Shown here piece by piece: positions 1 through 7,219 of a stretch of DNA of 47,514 bases (its first letter is position 1; each line of letters opens with the position of its first letter). Location: the NCBI GenBank assembly GCA_947258555.1, contig CAMYJF010000018.1, forward strand, positions 1-47,514, in the 5' to 3' direction. A model generated the notes under the pieces. It did not search any database. It saw only the letters and a list, made by a program, of their open reading frames with translations, and was not told the DNA's origin. The stretch is from an uncultured Eudoraea sp. GTDB lineage: Bacteria; Bacteroidota; Bacteroidia; Flavobacteriales; Flavobacteriaceae. A program made the position numbers and the translations under genes.

Positions 1-832
1 CTAGATAATCCAGTATTCCACTGGTAGCTCCTATTTGTGCATGATCCGGCCCGGCAGGTGTCAGCATGCTGCGTGTAATTCCTTCTTTGAAGAAATGAGA
101 TTGGTTTTCCATTTTCAGGATCAGCTCTTTATCCACATACATCAACCCCAAATGAGGTCCATATGTTTTATAAAGTGAAAAGAGGTAAATATCTGCCCCC
201 AGTGTTTTGAGATTCGGGAATCCATGAGGGGCGTATGCCACGCCATCTACCATGCAGAGGGCTCCATGGGCATGGGCCATCTCACTAATTTCCTTTACAG
301 GATTTATATGGCCGATAACGTTCGAACAATGAGGAAAGGCCACCATCCGTGTCTTGTCGGAAAACAGATCTTTCAATTCCTCTGTATGCAGTAATCCTGT
401 TTCTGCATTTACATGCCATTCAATTATCGTAATCCCACGGGTTGCCAATCTTCTCCAGGCTCCCGCATTGGCTTCGTGATCCTGACAGGAAACTATGATC
501 TCGTCTCCATCCTTCCACATCGGTCGCATGGCATTTGCCAATACATATACATTCTGAGTGGTGGAAGGCCCGAAATGAATTTCTTCCGCATCAACATTCA
601 GGTAGTCAGCCATTCGCTCATAGGAAGTATCCATCATTTCCCCGGCTATTTTGGAGGCGGGATATGGGTAATAAGGCTGCACTTTGTTTTTTGTATAAAA
701 ACTGGTCAATTTATCAAGAAACTGTATGCAGGGATAGGACCCACCGGCATTTTCAAAAAATGCCCAGCCCTGGAGGCTAGGTTCTGAAAAAGCAGGAAAT
801 TGATTGCGTATATAATTTAGATCAAGCTTCAT
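1..832 (-). CDS. Class V aminotransferase / cysteine desulfurase-like PLP enzyme (C-terminus cut by window edge)
   Basis: Reading the minus strand from an ATG at 832 gives an open frame to the window edge (277 codons, no stop), so the C-terminal part lies outside. The protein shows the class V aminotransferase fold: an N-terminal FFENAGGSYP segment like the Y(L/F)(D/N)xAA(T/G) start of SufS/CsdA enzymes, GPSTTQN (about residues 88-94), a DHEAN motif at 118-122, VDGVAYAPH at 195-203, and the PLP-binding lysine in SLYKTYGPH (K222). The catalytic cysteine loop of true desulfurases would lie beyond or near the cut, so desulfurase activity cannot be judged. Family members of this kind act on cysteine, selenocysteine, kynurenine or isopenicillin-type substrates; the substrate here is not known. 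The next gene on the same strand is another PLP enzyme 63 bp away, so they may be co-transcribed. Confidence 0.85.
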   Translation of the reverse strand, partial: MKLDLNYIRNQFPAFSEPSLQGWAFFENAGGSYPCIQFLDKLTSFYTKNKVQPYYPYPASKIAGEMMDTSYERMADYLNVDAEEIHFGPSTTQNVYVLANAMRPMWKDGDEIIVSCQDHEANAGAWRRLATRGITIIEWHVNAETGLLHTEELKDLFSDKTRMVAFPHCSNVIGHINPVKEISEMAHAHGALCMVDGVAYAPHGFPNLKTLGADIYLFSLYKTYGPHLGLMYVDKELILKMENQSHFFKEGITRSMLTPAGPDHAQIGATSGILDYL

Positions 833-895
833 TAGAAAGAATTTTTAAATGCCATTAATCAAATCAGATAAGTAGCCCTTAACCCAACACTGTTG

Positions 896-1996
896 TTAAC
901 GCCCGATTAAATAAAATAATTCGGTTTCTTCCAATGTCCCTGTACTGATCCGTGCCCAATCTAATTTGGGTGGAAAGGGTCTGCCAATAAGTACCCCTTC
1001 ATCCCTCATGGCTGGAATGAGCTCATGGATGGAACGTCCGGATCTAAAGAATATAAAGTTAGTATGCGACTTGATATATGGTAGACTTAATTCCTCTAAT
1101 GTGTTGTAAATTAATTTTTTAGACTTTGTGTTTTGAAGTAAACTATAGGTATAGAACTCGTCATCTCTCAGTGCTTCCTTAGCCGCCTCTATAGCCAGGA
1201 CATTAGACATGGCCATAATGGCATTCTTTAAGCGGGTGGCGATATCCGGTCTGGCTATCAAATAACCAATCCGTAATCCGGCCAGGCCATAAACTTTGGA
1301 AAAGGTTTTAGAGACTACGACATTCTTGCCTTCTTTAACCAGCGTGATCATAGACGGATAGTCGGGTTCCATGATAAAGTCGTAATACGCCTCGTCACTA
1401 AAAATGACAGTATCTTTTTCATAGGTATTGCAGAAATCGATCAAATCAGTACTATCTAATAAGGTGCCGGTTGGATTGTTAGGGTTACAAATAAAGACGA
1501 GTCCGGTGTTGGCATTGATCTTGGCACCCATAGCCTCCAGATCATGGTGCATGGTCTCATTTAAGGGGACACGGTGCACTTTACTTCCAAAGTTTTCTGC
1601 ATAGCGCAGGAGCGCCTGGAAGGTAGGATCTGCTGCGACCACTTCCTTCTCTTGAAGTCCGAATACCAGCCCACAAGCTTTTAATCCCTCCGTAGAGCCA
1701 CCGGTAACAACTACATGATCTCTGCTCACACCTTCCTTTTCAGCGATCATGGTAACTAGTCCCCTTAAATATTCAAACGGATAACGGCAGGCATTATCGA
1801 AATTGTTCTTGATCACCTCCCTGACACGAGTTGAAGGTCCGTATGGATTTTCGTTAGAGCTCAGTTTTATTGGGCCGGAGGAAGATATGTGCCTGGGGAT
1901 CGCTGTTTCTGCAAGTGCAGGTAATCCACCTAGTACGGCGAAACCGCCACCTAATCCTACTGTGCGTAACCAGTTTCGTCTGTCGATCGTATTCAT
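896..1996 (-). CDS. HisC-like PLP-dependent aminotransferase with twin-arginine signal peptide
   Basis: A 366-residue class I/II aminotransferase of the histidinol-phosphate aminotransferase type. The fold-type I motifs are complete: SSNENPYGPS near 46-55, CNPNNPTG at 170-177, SDEAYYDF at 200-207 (PLP aspartate D201), and SKVYGLAGLR at 233-242, where K234 should form the Schiff base. The first 30 residues are a textbook Tat signal: RRNWLR at residues 6-11, a glycine-rich hydrophobic stretch, then PALAE as a likely cleavage site. This predicts export of the folded, cofactor-loaded enzyme to the periplasm, where histidine synthesis does not take place, so the name HisC should not be transferred. 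ATG at 1996 is chosen because it gives the full Tat motif. No his genes are nearby. Substrate is unknown; an amino acid or phosphonate in the periplasm is only a guess. Confidence 0.85.
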   Translation of the reverse strand: MNTIDRRNWLRTVGLGGGFAVLGGLPALAETAIPRHISSSGPIKLSSNENPYGPSTRVREVIKNNFDNACRYPFEYLRGLVTMIAEKEGVSRDHVVVTGGSTEGLKACGLVFGLQEKEVVAADPTFQALLRYAENFGSKVHRVPLNETMHHDLEAMGAKINANTGLVFICNPNNPTGTLLDSTDLIDFCNTYEKDTVIFSDEAYYDFIMEPDYPSMITLVKEGKNVVVSKTFSKVYGLAGLRIGYLIARPDIATRLKNAIMAMSNVLAIEAAKEALRDDEFYTYSLLQNTKSKKLIYNTLEELSLPYIKSHTNFIFFRSGRSIHELIPAMRDEGVLIGRPFPPKLDWARISTGTLEETELFYLIGR

Positions 1997-2194
1997 GTTT
2001 TGTGTTTTGCTAAAAGGTACTAAAAATGTGAACTTCCCGTAGTTTTTTGGATGTGTATTCTCATAAAAAGTAGGGGAGTTGTAATCGAAATAAAGGAAAA
2101 TTCCCTTAATTTAACCCCATGTTATTCCTGTAATTGCAGATGCGCGAACGACAAATACCATAAAGTCCTCCCTATTTAAGTAACCACAGCTTGC

Positions 2195-2710
2195 ATGAAA
2201 CAAGATCCTAATAATTATTGGGAACAACTTGAACGATTAGAGAAACTCATCAGAGCCGCAGAATTTAAGGCTGGTGTCATCTTTTCCTTCCACAGTTTGA
2301 TCATTGGGTTATTATTTGAACGCCTCGAGTCTATCCGACCAGTCCTTGTGGAAAGTATGCTCCTTATGGTCACAGGCGGGGTTTGGCTCATGTTCGTTTT
2401 GATCTCGGTATATCACTGTTTCAAATGTTTCAGGCCGCAAATTGAAATGAAATACGATAGTAATGTGCTTTTTTTCAGAGATGCTGTTCATGCATTTGGG
2501 GATATAGACGAATATGGCGATAAGATTATCGAGATTTTTGGGAAAGAAGAAGATTTCTACCGACAATTAGCAGAACAGATCCATGCCGAGTGTAAGATCA
2601 TTGATCAAAAATTTATAAGCGTAAACAGCGCAATCAAATATTTTGGAATTAGTTGCGCATTAATCCTGATGATCGGGATAATCTCGATTGTACAAATGTT
2701 TTTTTTGTAA
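2195..2710 (+). CDS. Pycsar-effector-like membrane protein (PycTM / DUF5706 type)
   Basis: A 171-residue protein with three predicted membrane segments at about 25-42, 53-75 and 148-170 and a cytoplasmic-looking loop between the second and third. The pattern agrees with the PycTM (DUF5706) family as I know it: an N-terminal amphipathic helix running into (A/D)xKAG at the first helix, a proline after the second helix (RPQIE, P81), a short FFRD segment at 93-96, an EYGDK helix, and an AEQIH...KIIDQKF region (126-140) before the last helix. In Pycsar anti-phage defence such proteins are membrane-disrupting effectors triggered by cyclic CMP or cyclic UMP. Here the gene is followed 5 bp later by an HD phosphohydrolase, in Bacteroidota often fused to this domain. 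No pyrimidine cyclase is visible in the window. The family call rests on remembered pattern, not a search. Confidence 0.7.
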   Translation: MKQDPNNYWEQLERLEKLIRAAEFKAGVIFSFHSLIIGLLFERLESIRPVLVESMLLMVTGGVWLMFVLISVYHCFKCFRPQIEMKYDSNVLFFRDAVHAFGDIDEYGDKIIEIFGKEEDFYRQLAEQIHAECKIIDQKFISVNSAIKYFGISCALILMIGIISIVQMFFL

Positions 2711-2715
2711 TACAA

Positions 2716-3294
2716 ATGAAAGGGTATATCAAACTAAGGCGAGAGATTAACAAGATCCTTAAGACCAGATTACCGAATAAATTATATTACCACGCACTAC
2801 ACCATACAGATGATGTGTTAAAAGTGTGCAATGAATATATACGTCGTGAGAAGATAAAATCCAAAGACGCTAAATTGCTAAGAATAGGCGCCTTGTTACA
2901 CGATATAGGCTTTACTGAAACCTATGATAACCACGAAGCCAAGGGTCAGGATATTGCCCAGGAATTAATGGGGAATTTAGGTTTCTCACAAAAGGATATC
3001 GATGTGGTAAAAGGCCTTATATGGGCCACAAAGATCCCCCAATCTCCGAAAAACAAATTAGAAAAGATCATCTGTGATGCGGATCTGGATTATCTCGGAA
3101 GGAGGGACTTTTATAAGATCAGTGATCAATTATTTAAAGAATTAAAATTACGTGGGTTATTAGGCAATAAAAAAGAGTGGAACCAGATACAGATAAATTT
3201 TCTTGAGGGCCACTCTTACCATACAAAGTTTGCTATTAGAAAGAGACAGCCTGTAAAAGAAAAGCGAATCGCCGAACTATACGATACGCTTTAG
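2716..3294 (+). CDS. HD-domain metal-dependent phosphohydrolase, partner of the PycTM-like gene
   Basis: A 192-residue HD-superfamily protein. Metal-binding positions are visible in order: YYHALHHTDDV (H26, H30), the HD pair in LLHDIGF (H62, D63), NHE at 72-74, and ICDADLDYLG (D121). The stretch from the HD pair through WATKIPQ and DADLDYLGRRDF matches the class of predicted HD phosphohydrolases that in many Bacteroidota sits at the N-terminus of Pycsar-effector-family proteins. ATG at 2716, five bases after the upstream stop, is preferred to a TTG inside the upstream gene because it begins just before the conserved domain and gives tight coupling. Likely role: hydrolysis of a nucleotide or phosphate ester, perhaps a second messenger or nucleotide that sets the state of the neighbouring membrane protein. 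The substrate is inferred from context only. Confidence 0.85.
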   Translation: MKGYIKLRREINKILKTRLPNKLYYHALHHTDDVLKVCNEYIRREKIKSKDAKLLRIGALLHDIGFTETYDNHEAKGQDIAQELMGNLGFSQKDIDVVKGLIWATKIPQSPKNKLEKIICDADLDYLGRRDFYKISDQLFKELKLRGLLGNKKEWNQIQINFLEGHSYHTKFAIRKRQPVKEKRIAELYDTL

Positions 3295-3318
3295 GTTTTA
3301 ATTGCCGCAAAAGACTTC

Positions 3319-3996
3319 TTAGCGGTTGATCTTGAAATTATCGAGATTGATATCATCCAACCCAACATCATCAAACGGGTATTCGAGCTGGTCCTGAATA
3401 TTGTACAGGGTGATCAGGATGAATTCCGTGAGCAATACAATGAAATATGCGATAAGCGGACTGTGGTTCAGCCCGATGATATCAATAATACTAGGGGCAT
3501 AGATCACAGGAAAGATGTAAATGAAGACTTTGCAATATGCTTTAAGACTTATGGGTGTCCTGTGAATATTAATGGCATGCAGGTTTTCAATAGATTCATG
3601 TAAGTCCTTCATAAATCGGAATACCCGATCACTTAATTTCTTATTGATATCCTGGGATCGTATCAGCATAAAACGCTGAACATTGTTTATGATATCATCC
3701 AGATCTTCGGTTGATTCATTATTGCTTTTCAAATGTTCCATGGTCTTGTCACTGATCTCATGGATGATATTGGTCATCTCGTCCTTACTTTCATCAGACA
3801 GCTCCCGGTTGATCATGATAAAATAGTGCACTGTTTTTAAGGCACTCCTGAACTTGCTCAGGTGTTCAAGTGCCTTTTCCCTTCTTCTGAAAGAGCCACG
3901 AATAGAAAAAACAAGTGGAAATACGATAGCTATGCTTAATAAGGTGAGGTCAATTCGATACGAAATATTTAAGGCAAAAGATATGAAGGTAACCAC
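3319..3996 (-). CDS. Bestrophin-like membrane protein, N-terminus uncertain
   Basis: A membrane protein of at least 225 residues from a GTG at 3996. It has hydrophobic segments near the N-terminus (TLLSIAIVFPLVFSI) and in the C-terminal half (VFIYIFPVIYAPSII and SPLIAYFIVLLTEFILITL), a charged helical middle region (RRREKALEHLSKFRSALK onward), and the C-terminal signature EYPFDDVGLDDINLD, which resembles the ExPFxxDxxDI(P/N)L end of bacterial bestrophin-like channels. The frame stays open upstream to a stop at 4102-4104 and encodes another clean membrane helix (FIVIAISIVVTFISF) that spans the GTG, so the GTG would cut a helix in two. No ATG, GTG or TTG lies in that extension. The true start is therefore unresolved: rare start codon, start-codon mutation, or sequence error. 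Convergent with the HD gene, 24 bp apart. Confidence 0.6.
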   Translation of the reverse strand: MVTFISFALNISYRIDLTLLSIAIVFPLVFSIRGSFRRREKALEHLSKFRSALKTVHYFIMINRELSDESKDEMTNIIHEISDKTMEHLKSNNESTEDLDDIINNVQRFMLIRSQDINKKLSDRVFRFMKDLHESIENLHAINIHRTPISLKAYCKVFIYIFPVIYAPSIIDIIGLNHSPLIAYFIVLLTEFILITLYNIQDQLEYPFDDVGLDDINLDNFKINR

Positions 3997-4058
3997 AATG
4001 GAAATTGCGATGACGATAAACGTCCGGTGATTTACTATGCCAAAGTATTGCTTGATGG

Positions 4059-4088
4059 TTGCTGGTTTTGATTTTGAAGTTAATTTTG
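4059..4088 (+). promoter_or_regulatory. Candidate Bacteroidota promoter for the CotH-like gene
   Basis: TTG at 4059-4061, a 19-base spacer, then TAATTTTG at 4081-4088 matches the Bacteroidota consensus TTG-N17-20-TAnnTTTG. Transcription would start near 4094-4097, about 27 bases before the GTG at 4122. The site lies inside the open upstream extension of the divergent membrane-protein gene. Confidence 0.4.
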
Positions 4089-4121
4089 TATCTTCAACGC
4101 ATTAAAGCTAATGACATTATT

Positions 4122-5180
4122 GTGAAAAACAAATTAATACTTAGCTTCCCCCTCATACTTTTTATCTTTTCCAGCGGCTTATTAATGGGCCAAACAGAGA
4201 CGGATATTGATAAGGAAGTTACTCCTTTATTTACTTCCACGGAACCCCTTAACATCAAATTATCATTTTCTAATAAGGAGATGAAGAATAAGACCAATGA
4301 TTCTACCTATCTCGATAATTACATGGGGTTTCAAAAGGCAGATGGCACCTGGGATTCTATTGCCGTAAAATTGCGTGCAAGAGGAAACTACAGACGAAAG
4401 AACTGTTATTTTCCACCTGTAAAGGTCAAGATCAAAAAGAGTGTAGCAGCCGGAACTATTTTTGAGGGTAACAAGAAATTGAAATTGGTGCTGCCTTGTT
4501 TGCTGCAAAAACAAGGTGATGATAAAGTATTATGTGAATTACTGGCATACCGAATTTATGAGTTGCTATCTCCCTATCACTATAAAACCCGTCGCCTAAA
4601 TATTCAAATGGCAGAGCAGCGAGGTAAGAAGATCAAGGAACACTCAGTGGAAGGCTTCTTAATAGAAGATATAGACCTGGTAGCAAAACGACATGAAGGT
4701 AATGTCTATAAGCGCAAAGTCCATCCTTTACAGCAAGATCACAAAAGTTCTATCCAGAACGATTACTTCCAGTTCTTGATCGGTAACACAGATTTTTCTT
4801 CGGCCTATCAGCACAATGAAAAGATCCTTTTTGTTAACAAGGTCTCTTTACCCGTGCCTTATGACTTTGATATGTCCGGACTGGTAGATGCGAGCTATGC
4901 AGTGGTTTCTCAAATAGGCGATCAAAAACTGAGCAATGAAAGTGTAACGGAAAGGGTATTCCGGGGATTTAAGCGCGATCCGGCCACCTATGAGGCGGTA
5001 CGCCAGGATTTTATTGCCCAAAAGGATGCAATAATCGCCACAGTAGATGCCCTTGAAAGCAGCTTTGTCCACCCTAATGAATTTAAGCGGGTACGCACTT
5101 ATATCCAAGAGTTTTATACAATTCTTCAAAACGACAAGTCTTTTCAGCGAGAAGTAATGGCGCAAGCGAGAATTAAATAA
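4122..5180 (+). CDS. Secreted CotH-kinase-like protein
   Basis: A 352-residue exported protein. The GTG at 4122 is preferred to a TTG at 4059 because it starts a normal signal peptide (VKNKLILSFPLILFIFSSG, then LLMGQ) and lies downstream of a good promoter candidate. The mature part shows CotH-type features: a VKLRARGNYRR strand, a PPVKVKIKK segment, a KLKLVLPC core, a later FLIEDID segment, NDYFQFLIGNTDF, and PYDFDMSGLV, in which the two aspartates look like the metal-binding pair of CotH-type atypical kinases. CotH relatives are exported kinases or structural proteins of spore coats and cellulosomes; in Bacteroidota their role is unknown. The nearest downstream gene is 62 bp away on the same strand and is also secreted. 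The family call is by pattern, with moderate certainty. Confidence 0.6.
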   Translation: MKNKLILSFPLILFIFSSGLLMGQTETDIDKEVTPLFTSTEPLNIKLSFSNKEMKNKTNDSTYLDNYMGFQKADGTWDSIAVKLRARGNYRRKNCYFPPVKVKIKKSVAAGTIFEGNKKLKLVLPCLLQKQGDDKVLCELLAYRIYELLSPYHYKTRRLNIQMAEQRGKKIKEHSVEGFLIEDIDLVAKRHEGNVYKRKVHPLQQDHKSSIQNDYFQFLIGNTDFSSAYQHNEKILFVNKVSLPVPYDFDMSGLVDASYAVVSQIGDQKLSNESVTERVFRGFKRDPATYEAVRQDFIAQKDAIIATVDALESSFVHPNEFKRVRTYIQEFYTILQNDKSFQREVMAQARIK

Positions 5181-5242
5181 GGTTTGACTTTCCCCCAACG
5201 GAATAGAAAACAATCAATATTAATTCTTTAATACCAATCATT

Positions 5243-6010
5243 ATGAGAAATATAATCATTATGGTGGCTGCCCTGCTTTGCTTTACAGTCACCTTTGGTC
5301 AGGCTGTTCAATATGTGCAATATCGCCAGGTACCACTAGACAAACAAGCTGAATTCGTTGAAAAAGAAACCAAGTATTGGGCCAAGGTTGCCAAAGCGGC
5401 AATTGACAAAGGCCTGATGGAACATTGGTCCCTTTGGAGAAAGATCGGCGTTACCAGCATGGATGGACCCAACTACGCTTTTGTAAATCGGTTTGCCAGT
5501 TTGGAAAGTATCGATCAGGAGGCGATCTGGTCCGATGAGAATGTAGCAGCTATGGGTGCAAACCCGGCTGATGTGGAAACTCAGTCATTCGCCCCGACCT
5601 TTATGGATTATTGGTTCCAGATAGAGGCTGTCGTGCCTGGGAATTCTAAATATGTCATAGTGAATTATGCCATGCCCGATAACCGCGGGGCCTTTATTGA
5701 AGAAAATAAAGCATTGTGGATGCCCATGCATAAGAAGAACGTAGAAGCCGGTAATTTAGGCATGAGTTCATGGGCAACCATGTCTGTCATCTATCCAAGG
5801 GGTAATAATGCACGCTTTTCTGTTGCAACCGTTGACGGTTTTAATAGTATGAAAGATGCGATGAATTATCTCAGCTATCAACCCAATACAGAGTTCGGTG
5901 CAGATTTCGAAGCAGTAGTTGCCCAATCAAAGATGGGTGAGATCAATCCGGATGGATTTAACTACAGTATTCTCTACGAACTTGTTCATAGCGTAGATAA
6001 AGAAGAATAA
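5243..6010 (+). CDS. Secreted protein of unknown function with two similar halves
   Basis: A 255-residue protein with a clear signal peptide (MRNIIIMVAALLCFTVTFGQ, cleavage after residue 20). I do not recognise a named family. The mature part appears to be an internal duplication: residues about 22-130 (VQYRQVPLDKQAEFVEKE...YWAKV...WSLWRK...FVNRFASLESID) and about 137-255 (VIVNYAMPDNRGAFIEEN...WMPMHKK...WATM...FSVATVDGFNSMKDA) share the order strand, long helix with W, W-x-x-W/M strand, F-V strand, then an S-(L/M) helix. That order fits a dimeric alpha/beta-barrel (NIPSNAP or antibiotic-monooxygenase-like) fold, which is an inference from pattern alone. A strong terminator follows directly. 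Confidence 0.75.
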   Translation: MRNIIIMVAALLCFTVTFGQAVQYVQYRQVPLDKQAEFVEKETKYWAKVAKAAIDKGLMEHWSLWRKIGVTSMDGPNYAFVNRFASLESIDQEAIWSDENVAAMGANPADVETQSFAPTFMDYWFQIEAVVPGNSKYVIVNYAMPDNRGAFIEENKALWMPMHKKNVEAGNLGMSSWATMSVIYPRGNNARFSVATVDGFNSMKDAMNYLSYQPNTEFGADFEAVVAQSKMGEINPDGFNYSILYELVHSVDKEE

Positions 6011-6034
6011 TCCTTACTAACCAAAAAAAATGGG

Positions 6035-6069
6035 AAAACCCCCTGACGATAAATGTCAGGGGGTTTTTT
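6035..6069 (+). terminator. Rho-independent terminator, hairpin copy 1
   Basis: A perfect 9-bp stem, CCCCCTGAC at 6039-6047 with GTCAGGGGG at 6055-6063, a 7-base loop GATAAAT, an A run before and six T after. It ends the gene that stops at 6010. The stem-loop is nearly the same as the one at 7163-7189. Confidence 0.9.
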
Positions 6070-6075
6070 ATGCCT

Positions 6076-6506
6076 TAGGGGGCGACCCAATTAATGATTT
6101 GTCTGGTTACAATTTCGTATAGTATATTCTCTTTTGTAAGAAGGCCGAATTCCACAAGGAAGACAGCATTACTAAACAATAAAGATCAGAATATACAGGG
6201 ACCATAGCACGCAAAAAGTACAGAAGCCGTATACGAACAACGAATATGTAGTTCTTCTTTTCATAAGATTTGGGTTTACAGCTAATTAACTGTAGAAAGG
6301 CCTATCACTTTAAAAGAAGTCTGTTAACTGCCCCTTTTTTCGTTGTTGAGGCCTCCATCACGATGAAGGACAAATATCTTCTGTGAAAGGAAATGGGCTA
6401 GGCTTCGTTTCGCCCGAAATACTGGTGCTTAGTCGGTGAAACTCAGTAGACAATATGAAGTTTTATTGAAAAATAAGGGCATGTATTGTTTGAAAAACAG
6501 CGGAAA
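6076..6506. other. 431-bp intergenic stretch without a secure gene
   Basis: Stops are frequent in all frames. The only coding candidate is a 30-codon minus-strand frame (6172-6264). No tRNA-like cloverleaf, strong palindrome or tandem repeat was seen. GC is similar to the flanks. Confidence 0.6.
6172..6264 (-). CDS. Possible 30-residue single-span membrane peptide
   Basis: ATG at 6264 reads MKRRTTYSLF, then a very hydrophobic aromatic-rich stretch ending LYILIFIV and a stop. A positively charged start followed by one membrane span is the usual form of small bacterial membrane proteins. There is no clear ribosome binding site or promoter, and such short frames arise by chance, so this is a weak call. 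Confidence 0.2.
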   Translation of the reverse strand: MKRRTTYSLFVYGFCTFCVLWSLYILIFIV

Positions 6507-7148
6507 TTAACCAACCTTATCCAACTGTAGGTAGCTTAATGGATACCCGAGTTCTTCTGTTTGTTTAAGGATCCGGAATCCAAACTTTTGATATAGCCGA
6601 ATATTTTCAGCTGTGGTTGTTTCAATGATAACAGGTAGCTTATTTTCTGAATAGTCTTGCAGTACTTCCCTGATCAGCTGCATGCCTATTCCTCTGCCTT
6701 GTTTGGCCTTCACAACACCAAGGATGAGAGGATGTATATGAGGTTCCTTTGGATGGAACTTTCGTAAAGCCCGTTGACGGCGTAGAATTATAGGGACCCG
6801 ATTCCAACCGATAGTCGTGTTTGCCAGCTTTAAATCCCACCAAAACAGTTTTAATCTCTGAATTAACGTAAGTCGGGTAGGTAAGTGAAGCAGTACGCAG
6901 GCTGTATTGGCATCATTTACAATAACCTCCCCCTTCATATATGCAGTATTGACCAGGTAGCGCATTAGAAAATGTAAGCGTGATGCCTTTTTAGCATCTT
7001 GTTTTACCACAAAATTGATGGAATTATCCAAAGGAATGTCGATAAAAGCACTATACAGGATGTCTGTCGCTAACTGGTATTCCGCCGGAGATAATTTGCG
7101 CATTTTTAGCCCTTCATAAGAGGGTTCAAGATACTGGAAGTTTGCCAT
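6507..7148 (-). CDS. GNAT-family N-acetyltransferase
   Basis: A 213-residue GNAT protein. The acetyl-CoA pyrophosphate loop is seen in LGVVKAKQGRGIGMQLI, with the family (Q/R)xxGxG/A pattern as QGRGIG, and the C-terminal ETTTAENIRLYQKFGF motif is typical of the fold's last helix and strand. GNAT enzymes move acetyl from acetyl-CoA to an amine; the substrate is not predictable here. The ATG at 7148 lies only 15 bases downstream of a terminator hairpin, leaving no room for a separate promoter, so expression may depend on read-through. An alternative start is the ATG at residue 16 (about 7103), just before the conserved region. Confidence 0.85.
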   Translation of the reverse strand: MANFQYLEPSYEGLKMRKLSPAEYQLATDILYSAFIDIPLDNSINFVVKQDAKKASRLHFLMRYLVNTAYMKGEVIVNDANTACVLLHLPTRLTLIQRLKLFWWDLKLANTTIGWNRVPIILRRQRALRKFHPKEPHIHPLILGVVKAKQGRGIGMQLIREVLQDYSENKLPVIIETTTAENIRLYQKFGFRILKQTEELGYPLSYLQLDKVG

Positions 7149-7156
7149 TTAGTTAA

Positions 7157-7189
7157 ACAAAAAAACCCTGACAATAAATGTCAGGGTTT
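7157..7189 (-). terminator. Terminator hairpin copy 2, possible attenuator before the GNAT gene
   Basis: An 11-bp perfect stem (AAACCCTGACA at 7163-7173, TGTCAGGGTTT at 7179-7189) with loop ATAAA. Read on the minus strand it is followed by a run of seven T, so it ends transcription of the gene stopping at 7220. The GNAT start codon lies 15 bases further on. Confidence 0.85.
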
Positions 7190-7219
7190 GCACGCTTGCG
7201 CGTGGAGTTAAAACTAAAA

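Noticed and set aside
413-787. Plus-strand open frame inside the first gene
   Set aside because: It runs antisense to the class V aminotransferase, whose motifs and full frame are clear on the minus strand.
2195-3996. A complete Pycsar defence system
   Set aside because: No pyrimidine cyclase gene is present in the window, so only the effector-like and HD parts are claimed.
4111-4125. Four-codon upstream frame (ATG to TGA) overlapping the GTG start of the CotH-like gene
   Set aside because: It could couple translation but is short enough to be chance and has no ribosome binding site.
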